From Brumimicrobium mesophilum (GTDB lineage: Bacteria > Bacteroidota > Bacteroidia > Flavobacteriales_D > Crocinitomicaceae), in NCBI RefSeq assembly GCF_003025005.1, contig NZ_PVSS01000001.1:248001-312000 (forward strand): a DNA stretch of 64,000 bases. Reading direction: 5' to 3'. Position numbers and translations under genes: made by a program. Every line of letters starts with the position of its first letter. The stretch's first letter is position 1. Shown here piece by piece: positions 54,616-63,280 of this stretch. A model generated the notes under the pieces. It was not told the origin of the DNA and did no database searches. It was given only the letters and a program-made list of their open reading frames with translations.

Positions 54616-54688
54616 ATTACTAGTCGCCTAATCTGAAACAACAAAAAACTCCACAAATATCCTTTTTTATGACTATTTATAGTTTGTT

Positions 54689-55492
54689 TTACAAATCACG
54701 CCTCTTCAATGTGAAATAAGTAATCATAAAGAAAAGTAACATATAAGCTAAACAGATCGCAATGTTTATTGGAGTATCTAAAATTACTGGAGGATGACCA
54801 TTTCTTTCTTGACCAGCTTTAATCATTTCTTTTAAGATTGGAAATGGTGTTAATTTTGAAAACGAATTCAAAGGCATGTAGGCATAAAAGGTTTGAAAAC
54901 CACCCAATGTAACGGAAATACCAATAATAGTTTCAGCTAAAAAAGAAAGAATAAAGATAGTAATTGACACTGCTGTTTTCTTTACCAATACAGCGATTAA
55001 AAATGCAAAACTGAAGTAACACATTGTTTGTAAAAAGTATAATCCTATACTGTCAATTCCTGAATAAAAAGACGCTCCATTCGTTGTTCCGACCAAACCA
55101 AATAATAGTCCAGTGAGGAAGGTGTATGCCGTGATTATTAAAGAAAATGATAATAGCACAAGGAACTTTCCAATAATTGCCTTTTTAATCGACAGTCCAT
55201 CAATCACATGCTGTCTAAATGTTTTGTAGGTATATTCATTTGTAATTACTATCACTGCTAAAATCCCCATCATAATATTGAAATAACTAGCGGAATACGT
55301 AGCTACTGCCCAAACATCTGGAAATTGCAATGCTGACCAATCCTTAGGTAAAAATGGTCCCATAAAATTGGTAATAAATTCAGAAATCGCATAAATTGCA
55401 ACAGGAGAAATTACTGCATAAATTAAAAAGATGACCAATAAAGATTTAAGCTTTCTCAGCTTAATAAATTCGATATAAATTAATTGTTTCAT
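54689..55492 (-). CDS. ABC-2 type permease
   Basis: 267 aa with six membrane segments (about 14-36, 60-82, 104-128, 142-165, 172-195, 240-262). The cytoplasmic loop TYKTFRQHVIDGLSIKKAII is the coupling element usual for ABC-2 permeases. The start overlaps the ATPase stop codon by four bases. Together they form a complete exporter; the substrate is unknown, and no outer-membrane or adaptor gene is nearby. Confidence 0.88.
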   Translation of the reverse strand: MKQLIYIEFIKLRKLKSLLVIFLIYAVISPVAIYAISEFITNFMGPFLPKDWSALQFPDVWAVATYSASYFNIMMGILAVIVITNEYTYKTFRQHVIDGLSIKKAIIGKFLVLLSFSLIITAYTFLTGLLFGLVGTTNGASFYSGIDSIGLYFLQTMCYFSFAFLIAVLVKKTAVSITIFILSFLAETIIGISVTLGGFQTFYAYMPLNSFSKLTPFPILKEMIKAGQERNGHPPVILDTPINIAICLAYMLLFFMITYFTLKRRDL

Positions 55493-56385
55493 TTGTTGAC
55501 GATTTCTAAGAATGTAGATTCTAAATTTTTCTTGTAAGGCATTATTGTGTTCAAGTAAACTCCTTTTTCAGCGAGCATTTTATTGACCATGGCATTGGAT
55601 ATATTTTCCTCTACTCCAATCAAAATGTTTGGAGAAATATCTCTAACAAACTTCATTTGAGGAATAGTTTCCAAAGCTAATTTTAGTTCATCATTTGAAT
55701 CTGCTCCAATGCATAAGAGCTTGTCTTGCGTCATTATTTCCTCTAAAGTAGCTTCTCTAATCAACTCACCATTCTTTAAAATGGCTACATGAGTACACAT
55801 TTTTTCTATTTCATCTAAAATATGAGATGCGATAATAATGGTCTTACCATCCTCTGCGATATCCAAAATTAATGAACGTATTTCAGCAATTCCCTGAGGA
55901 TCTAAACCGTTTGTAGGTTCGTCTAAAACTAAAATATCTGGATCCGCCAAAATTGCACTGGCAATCGCCAATCGCTGTTTCATTCCCAAAGAGTATGTTT
56001 TAAAAGCAGCGTCTTTTCTTTTCCATAAATCAACTCTACGCAGCACTTTTTCAATTCTTAACTTGGTATTATCTAATGATTTTATTGTTGAAACAATTTT
56101 TAGATTGTCTACCGCATTTAAATAAGGATAAAAATTTGGTGTTTCTAGTAAAGAACCGATGTTACTTCGATTTTCGTCAATTTCACCTTTACCAAACCAA
56201 CTATAGGTCCCACTATCTTGTTTGATTACACCTAATAAAATACCAAGAGTTGTGGTTTTCCCACTTCCATTTGGACCTAAAAGACCATAAATCTGCCCCT
56301 GTTTCACGTTAATACTTAATCCCTTGAGGGCGTCAAGTTTTTTATAGGATTTACGTAAATTTTGTGTTGTAAGAATTTCAACCAT
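55489..56385 (-). CDS. ABC transporter ATPase
   Basis: 298 aa. Walker A GPNGSGKTT (37-45), signature YSLGMKQRLAIA, Walker B DILVLDEPTNGLDPQG, H-loop SHILDEIEKM. The C-terminal 80 residues form an added domain common in ABC-2 subfamily ATPases. It drives export through the permease encoded next (4-bp overlap). The gene arrangement is ATPase first, permease second, with no other partner. Confidence 0.94.
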   Translation of the reverse strand: MVEILTTQNLRKSYKKLDALKGLSINVKQGQIYGLLGPNGSGKTTTLGILLGVIKQDSGTYSWFGKGEIDENRSNIGSLLETPNFYPYLNAVDNLKIVSTIKSLDNTKLRIEKVLRRVDLWKRKDAAFKTYSLGMKQRLAIASAILADPDILVLDEPTNGLDPQGIAEIRSLILDIAEDGKTIIIASHILDEIEKMCTHVAILKNGELIREATLEEIMTQDKLLCIGADSNDELKLALETIPQMKFVRDISPNILIGVEENISNAMVNKMLAEKGVYLNTIMPYKKNLESTFLEIVNK

Positions 56386-56585
56386 TATTTATAATGTTTA
56401 CTCTAAAAGTAAAAGGAAATTATGAATTTTAGGATAAAAACTAAGTTTTCTAATGGGGAAGGGATAAAAAACCTCAGTTTACTTTAAATATTATGGTCTA
56501 TAATAAAAAAGAATGATAACAATCGTTACTAAAAGAGATGCTTTAGTTTATGGAAAGAATGCTTCTTTGAATAAAGGAAGTAATT

Positions 56586-58100
56586 CTAAAAACTAAAACT
56601 CCTTTCATTCCAAAGACTTGTTCTTATTCCTCCGAAAACCATAAAGTGAGTATTATAATTTTTTTGAGCCATATTGTTTAATTCTACACCAGGACGAATA
56701 AAAGCATCTATCATCAGTTTTTCTGAAATTCTGTAACTTCCTTCAACAGAAAAATGAAAGCGATTCACTTGTCCATCTCCACCAATTTTATAACCGTATT
56801 CTTTTGGACGATCTGTGTATGATTGATAAACATCTGAACCGTAAGATATAGAATCATTTCCATCTGCTCCACCTTGTTGAACGAAGAAGAATCTTCCCGT
56901 TAATGTAAAGTTTGAATTGAAATGCATACTCGATTGTGTGTATATTTCAACAAAATTTGAACCTAAAGGATGAGCTAAAGGACGTCCTTGATTTCCATAA
57001 TTTGTACTTTCATTGATATGAGAATAGGTAAATGGTCTTGCAAAATTCAATTCAGTTTGCCATCTCAGTTGACCTTTTGTTAAGTTTCTCTTACCTTTAA
57101 TTCCTATTTGACCACTGTATTTATTCGCCCACCACCGTGTACGATCAACCAATTCTTTAAGAACAAATTCATCCAATGCAAATTGACCATAAACCATGAA
57201 TCGATCAAATTGATAACTTGTGTTTAACCCAATTAATAAGCGATCTTGAGATCCCAAACCATATTCCGTTGGACGGTAAAACAAGAAAGGATTGAGGTAT
57301 TCGACTTCATATCCTCTATTTAATAAAGTGTCTTTTGGTGCAAAAACTACTGTTTCAAAAACACCAATTTGAAATCTATCAGTTGCATTGAAATTAAAGA
57401 AATGTGTTGATGCAAATTTCCGCGTGAGTTGTGTATTTTCATTCTCTTTGAAAAATTGATAAATATTGACCATTTCGAGCTTCCAAATCTTAGTTCTCAA
57501 TTGAACAAATGGATAGGGAGCGCCATAATCTCCTAATAACATTGAGCGATTTCCTTGACCAATAAAATGTTGATCTACCCCAGCTTGAATATTCAAAAAC
57601 TCATACGGCGAAAAACTCATTCTAAACCTTGGTTGAATAGAAAGTGTAGTAGAGTTATTAGATTCTTCCCAAAAATCACTTCTAAAAATACTAGAGTAAT
57701 CTAAATTACTTCCTTCTCGTTGAAAAGCGTTTCCCGTTAACAATAATCTGGCGTAAAATTTCTTTGATAATTGCGTTGTAATTCCCAGTCCAGCTCCAAA
57801 GTTTGCAGAATAAGTAGAGTTTCCATCATTTTTAAATGAGCCCAACACATTCACAACTGGAAAAATATGCAAGTAATTGTCCTTGTATTTTTCTTGTTTC
57901 GAAACCCATGGAAGTCGATATCCTGGCTGATATGGTTTCGATAAATTAGGCAAAACGGGGTTAACATTCAACTCATCACTTTCGAAAAAAGCATCATAGT
58001 TCAAATAATTGACCTCTGCGTTAATTTTTGGTTCAACCTCAGTTTGCGCAATGAAAAATGTCCATTGAAAAAGCAATAATATGGTGAGTAGGTTTTTCAT
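56586..58100 (-). CDS. RemB/Wzi-like outer-membrane barrel protein, copy B
   Basis: 504 aa with a signal peptide (MKNLLTILLLFQWTFFIAQ) and a barrel-rich pattern. The central IQAGVDQHFIGQGNRSMLLG segment matches the gliding-motility RemB/capsule-assembly Wzi-like group; the end ...GIRTSLWNERSFSF is a C-terminal beta signal. It is a paralogue of the gene upstream (shared FIGQG/YGWGYRSMLL region). The start overlaps the other copy's stop codon (TAATG). Known relatives act in polysaccharide attachment or gliding, but its substrate is unknown. Confidence 0.72.
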   Translation of the reverse strand: MKNLLTILLLFQWTFFIAQTEVEPKINAEVNYLNYDAFFESDELNVNPVLPNLSKPYQPGYRLPWVSKQEKYKDNYLHIFPVVNVLGSFKNDGNSTYSANFGAGLGITTQLSKKFYARLLLTGNAFQREGSNLDYSSIFRSDFWEESNNSTTLSIQPRFRMSFSPYEFLNIQAGVDQHFIGQGNRSMLLGDYGAPYPFVQLRTKIWKLEMVNIYQFFKENENTQLTRKFASTHFFNFNATDRFQIGVFETVVFAPKDTLLNRGYEVEYLNPFLFYRPTEYGLGSQDRLLIGLNTSYQFDRFMVYGQFALDEFVLKELVDRTRWWANKYSGQIGIKGKRNLTKGQLRWQTELNFARPFTYSHINESTNYGNQGRPLAHPLGSNFVEIYTQSSMHFNSNFTLTGRFFFVQQGGADGNDSISYGSDVYQSYTDRPKEYGYKIGGDGQVNRFHFSVEGSYRISEKLMIDAFIRPGVELNNMAQKNYNTHFMVFGGIRTSLWNERSFSF

Positions 58101-59659
58101 TAGAAATCAAAATATTGGTTACTTAAAGCAGTACGAATTCCTATGGAAACAGCTCCATAATTCAAATCATCTCCTAAATTCGAAACACTTGTTCTGTAAT
58201 TCAAATTAACAAACATACGCAATTGAGTTGCAGGGTTTAATTCATATCCTAATTCAACATTGGCATTCATAACTTCTGTTTCATTCATTATAGAAACAAA
58301 CTCTTTAGATTCAAAAAGTCGTGTTTTATTTTCAATTGGTTGTTCAGCAGTGTAATAAACTACTTTCCCATCAATAAAAACACCTTTCCATTGATAACTA
58401 GCTCTTGCAATTATTTCAGTAAAACCATTCCCTAGGGTGTGGGCCAATGGCAAATTATAATGCGTGTAAGCCATTCTTTCATTGTTGGCTGCATACAAAT
58501 TTGAAGTCGCAACATTGGCTTCTACTTGAAAAAACAAATCACTAATATTAAATGTATTTCCCGATCGATATCCCAGTTGTAAACCATATTCTTTATTGGT
58601 AATATCGTCACTTACGGCTTGCGCATACAACATGTGTTGCGGATGAAATTGCCACGCCAAATTCAACCCAAAAAGATTTTTCATATCTCCATTTTCAGCA
58701 CCATTGGCTATGGTATTTACTCCAATCATTGGGTTGTAAAAATAGGGATTCACCCGTTGACTACTTGTAGCATCATCTCGTAAATAAACTGTGGATTCGA
58801 AAAGTCCTATCGACAGAGATGGAGTTGGTTTGTAGCTTAAATAATGAACCCCAATTCCTTTTCTTTCATAAGGAGCTTCAACTAAATTCGTATATAATTT
58901 TCGCTGAAGGTTTAACTGTTTACCACGCATAAATGTGTAAGATAATCCATCAATAATTTCCCAATCGATAGTTAAATGTGTGTAATTAAAGGAATTATCG
59001 GAAAGTAACATTGATCTATATCCCCAACCATAAAAACGTGGTGCATTACCGAATTGGATAGCCAATTTATCTATTGGAGTAAGCCGAATATAGCTTACAG
59101 ATGAAGAGTAATCGTAACCATTGGTTTTAAATGGTTTTGTTCTTCCTCCTCCAGGAATAACAGCATTTTGTGGTCCAAAGGCAAGCGGAAATAATTCCCC
59201 TCTGTCATTAAAAAAATCACTTTGATATTTTACAAATCGTGCTTGGTTTTCATAAAACGCAGTATAGAAAGAAAATACCTCTTTGATTTGACCGAAAGCT
59301 TGTGCTCCCCGTGTATTTTGGAAGAGGTAGTCCGAAGAATTCTGAAGTTGCTCTTGCCCGATGGAAACATTCAGTAAAGGATCTACAGCAAAGAAGAAAT
59401 CCTTACCTGACTGTTGAATAAAATGTTCTGAAAATAATTTTCTCATCACCCAATTCCTGGAAGTATCTTTCGTTGGTAATTTGAAATTCGCCTCATTATA
59501 TGACACAGGAAAGAAACCATTTCCAACAATATTATTTGTTGAATCTGAGAATAAGGCATTATCTTTTATAGCACTTGAGGAAGGAATTAGTAATTCCTGT
59601 GCCCTAAATTGAGCGGAAAGAATAAGCAAAAAGCTTAATAACAAAGTTGATTGTTTCAA
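58100..59659 (-). CDS. RemB/Wzi-like outer-membrane barrel protein, copy A
   Basis: 519 aa with a signal peptide (MKQSTLLLSFLLILSAQFRAQ). The shared core FGNAPRFYGWGYRSMLLSDN and the following TIDWEIIDGLSYTFMRG have the Wzi/RemB look. It ends in ...GIRTALSNQYFDF, a typical outer-membrane C-terminal strand. The stop is 1 nt before the start codon region of copy B, and its own ATG is 1 nt after the cysQ stop. It is thus in the middle of a tightly packed four-gene unit deoC-cysQ-copy A-copy B. The role is inferred only from family resemblance. Confidence 0.72.
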   Translation of the reverse strand: MKQSTLLLSFLLILSAQFRAQELLIPSSSAIKDNALFSDSTNNIVGNGFFPVSYNEANFKLPTKDTSRNWVMRKLFSEHFIQQSGKDFFFAVDPLLNVSIGQEQLQNSSDYLFQNTRGAQAFGQIKEVFSFYTAFYENQARFVKYQSDFFNDRGELFPLAFGPQNAVIPGGGRTKPFKTNGYDYSSSVSYIRLTPIDKLAIQFGNAPRFYGWGYRSMLLSDNSFNYTHLTIDWEIIDGLSYTFMRGKQLNLQRKLYTNLVEAPYERKGIGVHYLSYKPTPSLSIGLFESTVYLRDDATSSQRVNPYFYNPMIGVNTIANGAENGDMKNLFGLNLAWQFHPQHMLYAQAVSDDITNKEYGLQLGYRSGNTFNISDLFFQVEANVATSNLYAANNERMAYTHYNLPLAHTLGNGFTEIIARASYQWKGVFIDGKVVYYTAEQPIENKTRLFESKEFVSIMNETEVMNANVELGYELNPATQLRMFVNLNYRTSVSNLGDDLNYGAVSIGIRTALSNQYFDF

Positions 59660-59660
59660 A

Positions 59661-60485
59661 TTAGTAAGTATTGAAAAAATTCATGGAAAGCTTCATACTT
59701 TCTTTTGAAGCGACAAAATACGGATTTCTAAGGTCTTTTTTATTGTAAGAAAGTGGTTTTCCTGTTTCCACTTCAAGAACTTCACCACCAAGAGCTTCAT
59801 AAATAGCCTGACCAGCAGCAATGTCCCACTCCATAGTTGGTGCAAATCTAGGGTATACATCGGCATTTCCGTTGACTAACTCAAAAAATTTCAATGCAGA
59901 ACCCATAGCAGTAGATCTTATTTCCCCATATTCTTTTTCGATATAATCTGCTAATTTCAAAAGATTCCCAGAATAGTGACTTCTCGAAGCAATAATATGA
60001 ACTGGGGAATTCACCGCTGATAATTGATTCAACTTTTTCCATTTTTCAGGATGTAATGCATCTTCATAACTCATTTGGAAGGCGCCATAACTTTTACCCC
60101 CAAGAATAATTTGTTGATTTACAGGTGAGGCAATCAATCCATAAACGGGTTTTTCATTTTCAATTAAAGCTATATTAATTACGAATTCTCCATTTTTCTT
60201 TATGAATTCCTTGGTTCCATCCAAAGGATCTACGCACCAAACTTTTTTCCAAGCTGAACGGATAGCGAATGGCTCCTTCTCAATTTCCTCTCCAGTAATT
60301 GGAATATTAGTTTGCTTCAGATAGCGGTCTATAATTTTCGAAGAATTCAAATCGGCTTTAGTTACGGGACTACCATCCTCTTTTTCTATTCTATCAAATT
60401 CTCCAGCATAAATATCCATAATTACTTTGGAAGCTTCCAAAGCAGCACGTATTGTTATACCATATTCTTTAAATAATTCAGTCAT
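59661..60485 (-). CDS. cysQ: 3'(2'),5'-bisphosphate nucleotidase
   Basis: 274 aa member of the lithium-sensitive inositol monophosphatase superfamily. Metal-binding motifs: ITGEEIEKE (about 64-71), WCVDPLDGTKEFIKKNGEF (D86, D89 region), and WDIAAGQAIYEALGGEVL. It removes the 3' phosphate from PAP, the by-product of sulfotransfer and of some carrier-protein reactions. The ATG overlaps the deoC stop by eight bases (ATGACTGA), so it is translationally coupled to deoC. Confidence 0.94.
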   Translation of the reverse strand: MTELFKEYGITIRAALEASKVIMDIYAGEFDRIEKEDGSPVTKADLNSSKIIDRYLKQTNIPITGEEIEKEPFAIRSAWKKVWCVDPLDGTKEFIKKNGEFVINIALIENEKPVYGLIASPVNQQIILGGKSYGAFQMSYEDALHPEKWKKLNQLSAVNSPVHIIASRSHYSGNLLKLADYIEKEYGEIRSTAMGSALKFFELVNGNADVYPRFAPTMEWDIAAGQAIYEALGGEVLEVETGKPLSYNKKDLRNPYFVASKESMKLSMNFFNTY

Positions 60486-61209
60486 TCATTAAATTTCTCA
60501 CTAATGAACTTGCACCGATCCGCAGATTCTCAGGTGTCATATAGTCTTTTCCTAAATACATCTCTATCATTTTAAAATAGCCTAAGGCATCTTCATATGT
60601 TTTTACACCACCACTTATTTTTAAGCCAACAGTTCTTTTTTCTTTGTATTCAGCTATTAATTTAGCCATGACCTCTACAGCTTCTTTAGTTGCTCCGGGA
60701 AATTCTTTTCCAGTTGAAGTTTTAATGAAATCTGCCCCACCTTCAATAGCCATTTCAGCGGCCAATCTTATCTTTTCTGAGCTCTTCAAGTAGCCAGTTT
60801 CAAGAATAACCTTCAATGTTTTATTCGGCATTATTCCCTTAAAAGCTTTTATTTCATTCACAACATGATCGTAGTTCTTATCTTCAAATTCACCTAAATT
60901 AAGGACAATATCTATTTCATCTGCACCTGCGTCTATTGCCAAGCTACATTCATTTAATTTTGTAGCTAAAAAACCTTGAGAATTTGGGAAATTACCTGAA
61001 ACCACAGCCACTTTAATTGAAGTATCTTTTAGCACTTCAACAGCTTGGGGTGCGAAATTGGGATAAAGACAAACTGCAGCGACTGGAAAACCTTTTTTTT
61101 CAAAACTCAAAGCATCATCCAAAAAAACCTTTACGCTTTTTGGGGAGTCAAATGAATTGAGAGATGTTAAATCAACAAAACTGCAAATCTCTTTTTTAGT
61201 CCATGTCAT
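60478..61209 (-). CDS. deoC: deoxyribose-phosphate aldolase
   Basis: 243 aa class I aldolase. The Schiff-base lysine is K163 in ADFIKTSTGKEF, with the partner lysine K197 in VGLKISGGV and the acidic residue D100 in GADEIDIVLN, all in the expected spacing. It splits deoxyribose 5-phosphate into acetaldehyde and glyceraldehyde 3-phosphate in nucleoside salvage. First gene of the tightly packed deoC-cysQ-barrel-barrel unit. A TonB gene lies upstream with a terminator between. Confidence 0.95.
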   Translation of the reverse strand: MTWTKKEICSFVDLTSLNSFDSPKSVKVFLDDALSFEKKGFPVAAVCLYPNFAPQAVEVLKDTSIKVAVVSGNFPNSQGFLATKLNECSLAIDAGADEIDIVLNLGEFEDKNYDHVVNEIKAFKGIMPNKTLKVILETGYLKSSEKIRLAAEMAIEGGADFIKTSTGKEFPGATKEAVEVMAKLIAEYKEKRTVGLKISGGVKTYEDALGYFKMIEMYLGKDYMTPENLRIGASSLVRNLMND

Positions 61210-61250
61210 AAAAACAATATTTAGGGTACAAGTTACAAATTTTAGGCTAT

Positions 61251-61277
61251 AAAAAAAGCCTACCCTAAGATAGACTT
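61251..61277 (-). terminator. terminator of tonB copy 2
   Basis: Minus strand AAGTCTA ... TAGGCTT (7-bp stem with one wobble pair, 8-nt loop), then a T run; located 25 nt past the stop. Confidence 0.7.
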
Positions 61278-61301
61278 TTCAAATATTTTTGTGACCGTAT
61301 T

Positions 61302-61970
61302 CTATTGTAAAATAAAGTTAATTGGAATACGACATCTTGCTCTTACTGGTTCACCATTTGCTTCAGCAGGCTCCCATTTAGGCATAGAACGTACAACACG
61401 ACGAGCTTCAGTGTCAATTTCACGAGAAACACCTCTTAAAATTTTCACTTGTTCTATCGAACCATCCTTATTCACAACGAATTCGATAAATACACGACCT
61501 TGATCACCTAATTCCATAGCGATTTCTGGAAATTTAATGTTGTCAGCTAAGAATTGCTTCATGGCAGCAGCACCACCAGGATAACCAGCCTCTTTATCTG
61601 GATAATCAACAATTGGCGCTTCTGGAGCAGGTGCTTCCACCGGTGTAATATCAATTGGAGGAGTCTCTACCTTAATAGGTTCATCCTTATCAACGTTTTG
61701 CTTAACTTCAATTTCTTCTGAAGGTGGTGGAGTCACTTCTGGCTCTACAATCTCTTGTACAACAATATCTTCCTTTTCTTCTTCAATAACTTCTAATTCT
61801 TCTGGGATGTCTGTTCTTTCACGTTGCTCATTTTCATTCGAAACGATTTCAACTTCTTGTTTAAAAGAAAATGAAAGTGTTACAAGACTTCCAACAATGA
61901 AAAAACCTAAAAATATAAGCGGTAATCTCAATCGCTCATTATCAACTTCCGGATTTTTTTTACTTTCCAT
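61302..61970 (-). CDS. TonB-family energy transducer, copy 2
   Basis: 222 aa from the ATG at 61970 (MESKKNPEVDNERLRLPLIF); the frame is open to 61991 but this start matches the KKNP-type N-terminus of copy 1. One membrane helix (about 17-36), a Glu/Pro/Val-rich region of about 85 residues (IPEELEVIEEEKEDIVVQEI, VEAPAPEAPIVDYPD), and the TonB C-domain (about 140-222: YPGGAAAMKQFLADNIKFPE, GSIEQVKILRGVS, PKWEPAEANGEPVRARCRI). It couples inner-membrane energy to receptors. No exbBD nearby; whether it pairs with the ZnuD-like receptor is unknown. Confidence 0.92.
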   Translation of the reverse strand: MESKKNPEVDNERLRLPLIFLGFFIVGSLVTLSFSFKQEVEIVSNENEQRERTDIPEELEVIEEEKEDIVVQEIVEPEVTPPPSEEIEVKQNVDKDEPIKVETPPIDITPVEAPAPEAPIVDYPDKEAGYPGGAAAMKQFLADNIKFPEIAMELGDQGRVFIEFVVNKDGSIEQVKILRGVSREIDTEARRVVRSMPKWEPAEANGEPVRARCRIPINFILQ

Positions 61971-62011
61971 AACTTTAATTTTTCTTTTCACTTACAAAAA
62001 CAATACCATGA

Positions 62012-62389
62012 TTATCTGTAAGAACCTTTATAAATAATTTTAAATAAGCCTATCCCAAAAATACAACCAATTCCATTAGCAATCAAGTCAAATATTTCAA
62101 ATGATCTCGTTTCTACGGCATAATCCTGCAGAAACTCAAGCAATACACCGATTAATAGTCCTCCAAAAAAACTAATTTGAAGTGCAAATCTTCGTATTCC
62201 AACAGAAATAAATTGCCTTTTTAAACCAATTGCCCAAAATAAACATAAAAAAGTATACATTAAAAAATGCGCAACTTTATCTACATTTTTAATTTGAAAG
62301 TCATTCAGGCTCACGTTTGAACTGGGAACAAGACTTAAAACTACAACAAGTGCTGTCCAAATTAGACTTGGAAAAATAAATCGAAGCAC
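62012..62389 (-). CDS. VanZ-like membrane protein
   Basis: 125 aa, small hydrophobic protein with four membrane segments (about 5-22, 42-57, 72-88, 100-118). The VanZ-type pattern is VDKVAHFLMYTFLCLFWA in the middle and LLEFLQDYAVETRSFEIFDL near the end. Start is GTG at 62389. It follows gcvH by 3 nt on the same strand, so it is co-transcribed and likely coupled; an unrelated neighbour is common. Family function unknown. Confidence 0.85.
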   Translation of the reverse strand: MLRFIFPSLIWTALVVVLSLVPSSNVSLNDFQIKNVDKVAHFLMYTFLCLFWAIGLKRQFISVGIRRFALQISFFGGLLIGVLLEFLQDYAVETRSFEIFDLIANGIGCIFGIGLFKIIYKGSYR

Positions 62390-62392
62390 GAC

Positions 62393-62773
62393 TTATTTCC
62401 CAATCAATTCTTTATAGTCAGCGCTACTTAACAATCCGTCTAGTCCTTCTTGATCAGTTGTTTTCACTTTAATCATCCAACCTTCACCATACGGATCTGA
62501 GTTTACCAACTCTGGATTTGACTCCAATTCTTCATTGAACTCTACCACTTCACCTGAAACAGGCATAAACAAATCTGAAACAGTTTTTACAGCTTCAATA
62601 GAACCAAAAACTTCTTCGCGCTCTAATTCTTCACCTTCGGTTTCAACTTCAACGAAAACGATATCACCAAGTTCACTTTGTGCGAATTCAGTAACACCGA
62701 TTGTCACCATATCACCTTCTACTAAACACCATTCGTGGTCTTTTGTATATTTTAAATTTTCAGGAATGTTCAT
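62393..62773 (-). CDS. gcvH: glycine cleavage system H protein
   Basis: 126 aa, typical size. The lipoate-bearing lysine is K63 in [13 protein letters not shown], with [20 protein letters not shown] at the N-terminus and GEGWMIKVK near the end. It carries the aminomethyl group between the P and T proteins. It has its own -7 box (62793-62800) and starts a two-gene unit with the VanZ-like protein. gcvP is in this window but far away, and gcvT is absent. Confidence 0.97.
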   Translation of the reverse strand: MNIPENLKYTKDHEWCLVEGDMVTIGVTEFAQSELGDIVFVEVETEGEELEREEVFGSIEAVKTVSDLFMPVSGEVVEFNEELESNPELVNSDPYGEGWMIKVKTTDQEGLDGLLSSADYKELIGK

Positions 62774-62792
62774 AGTTATTAAATTTTGGATT

Positions 62793-62800
62793 CAAATGTA
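62793..62800 (-). promoter_or_regulatory. -7 box of gcvH
   Basis: TACATTTG on the minus strand matches TAnnTTTG, 19 nt before the ATG at 62773. Confidence 0.5.
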
Positions 62801-63267
62801 AAATTTTTATGTGAAACTACTTGAGTTTTTATGAAAATATTCGACTTTACATATGCTTTCGATGGGAATATTGGATACTGACTTATGATTTCTATTTGAA
62901 AATCGAATTTTATTCCAATTTCATCAGCTTTTATATGTTACATGAATGCAAAGTAAGCTGGGATAAAAAGGCTCAAAATATTATTAAAAAATCTATGGTT
63001 TTTAATTAGCCATTTGCGTTCAAATAGTTCCAAAACTATAAGCCATTGAAACGGCTAGAACTTGAATGAATTAACTCTTTTGAATGTGGGATGAACCCCA
63101 CATCAATAGAGTTCTAATCAAAAAAACAATTCTTGTGAAAATCCAAAACTGGTTTCAACCACTTACCTTAAAAGATATATTAGGCTGAATTTGACAATAA
63201 ATCCAAGCATTTTAGGGCTTCTCATGCTAAAAATCTATAATTTACATGCTTAATACCGCCAAAATTT
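62801..63267. other. long intergenic region between gcvH and prfB
   Basis: About 470 AT-rich bases. A 62-codon plus-strand ORF (62821-63009) lacks any supporting signal and is not called. A strong hairpin lies at 63074-63112 and a -7-like box follows it; nothing else is recognised. Confidence 0.5.
63074..63112 (+). other. strong hairpin upstream of prfB
   Basis: ACTCTTTTGAATGTGGG pairs with CCCACATCAATAGAGT (one mismatch, one bulge) around a loop of about six bases; the stem is near 15-16 bp. No T run follows, so it is not a standard terminator. Confidence 0.5.
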
Positions 63268-63275
63268 TAATTTTG
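63268..63275 (+). promoter_or_regulatory. -7 box of prfB
   Basis: TAATTTTG fits TAnnTTTG; 5 nt before the ATG at 63281, so the transcript may be leaderless. Confidence 0.45.
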
Positions 63276-63280
63276 TGTTT

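Noticed and set aside
62821-63009. Plus-strand ORF of 62 codons between gcvH and prfB
   Set aside because: No supporting motif, promoter or ribosome-binding site; AT-rich spacer DNA.
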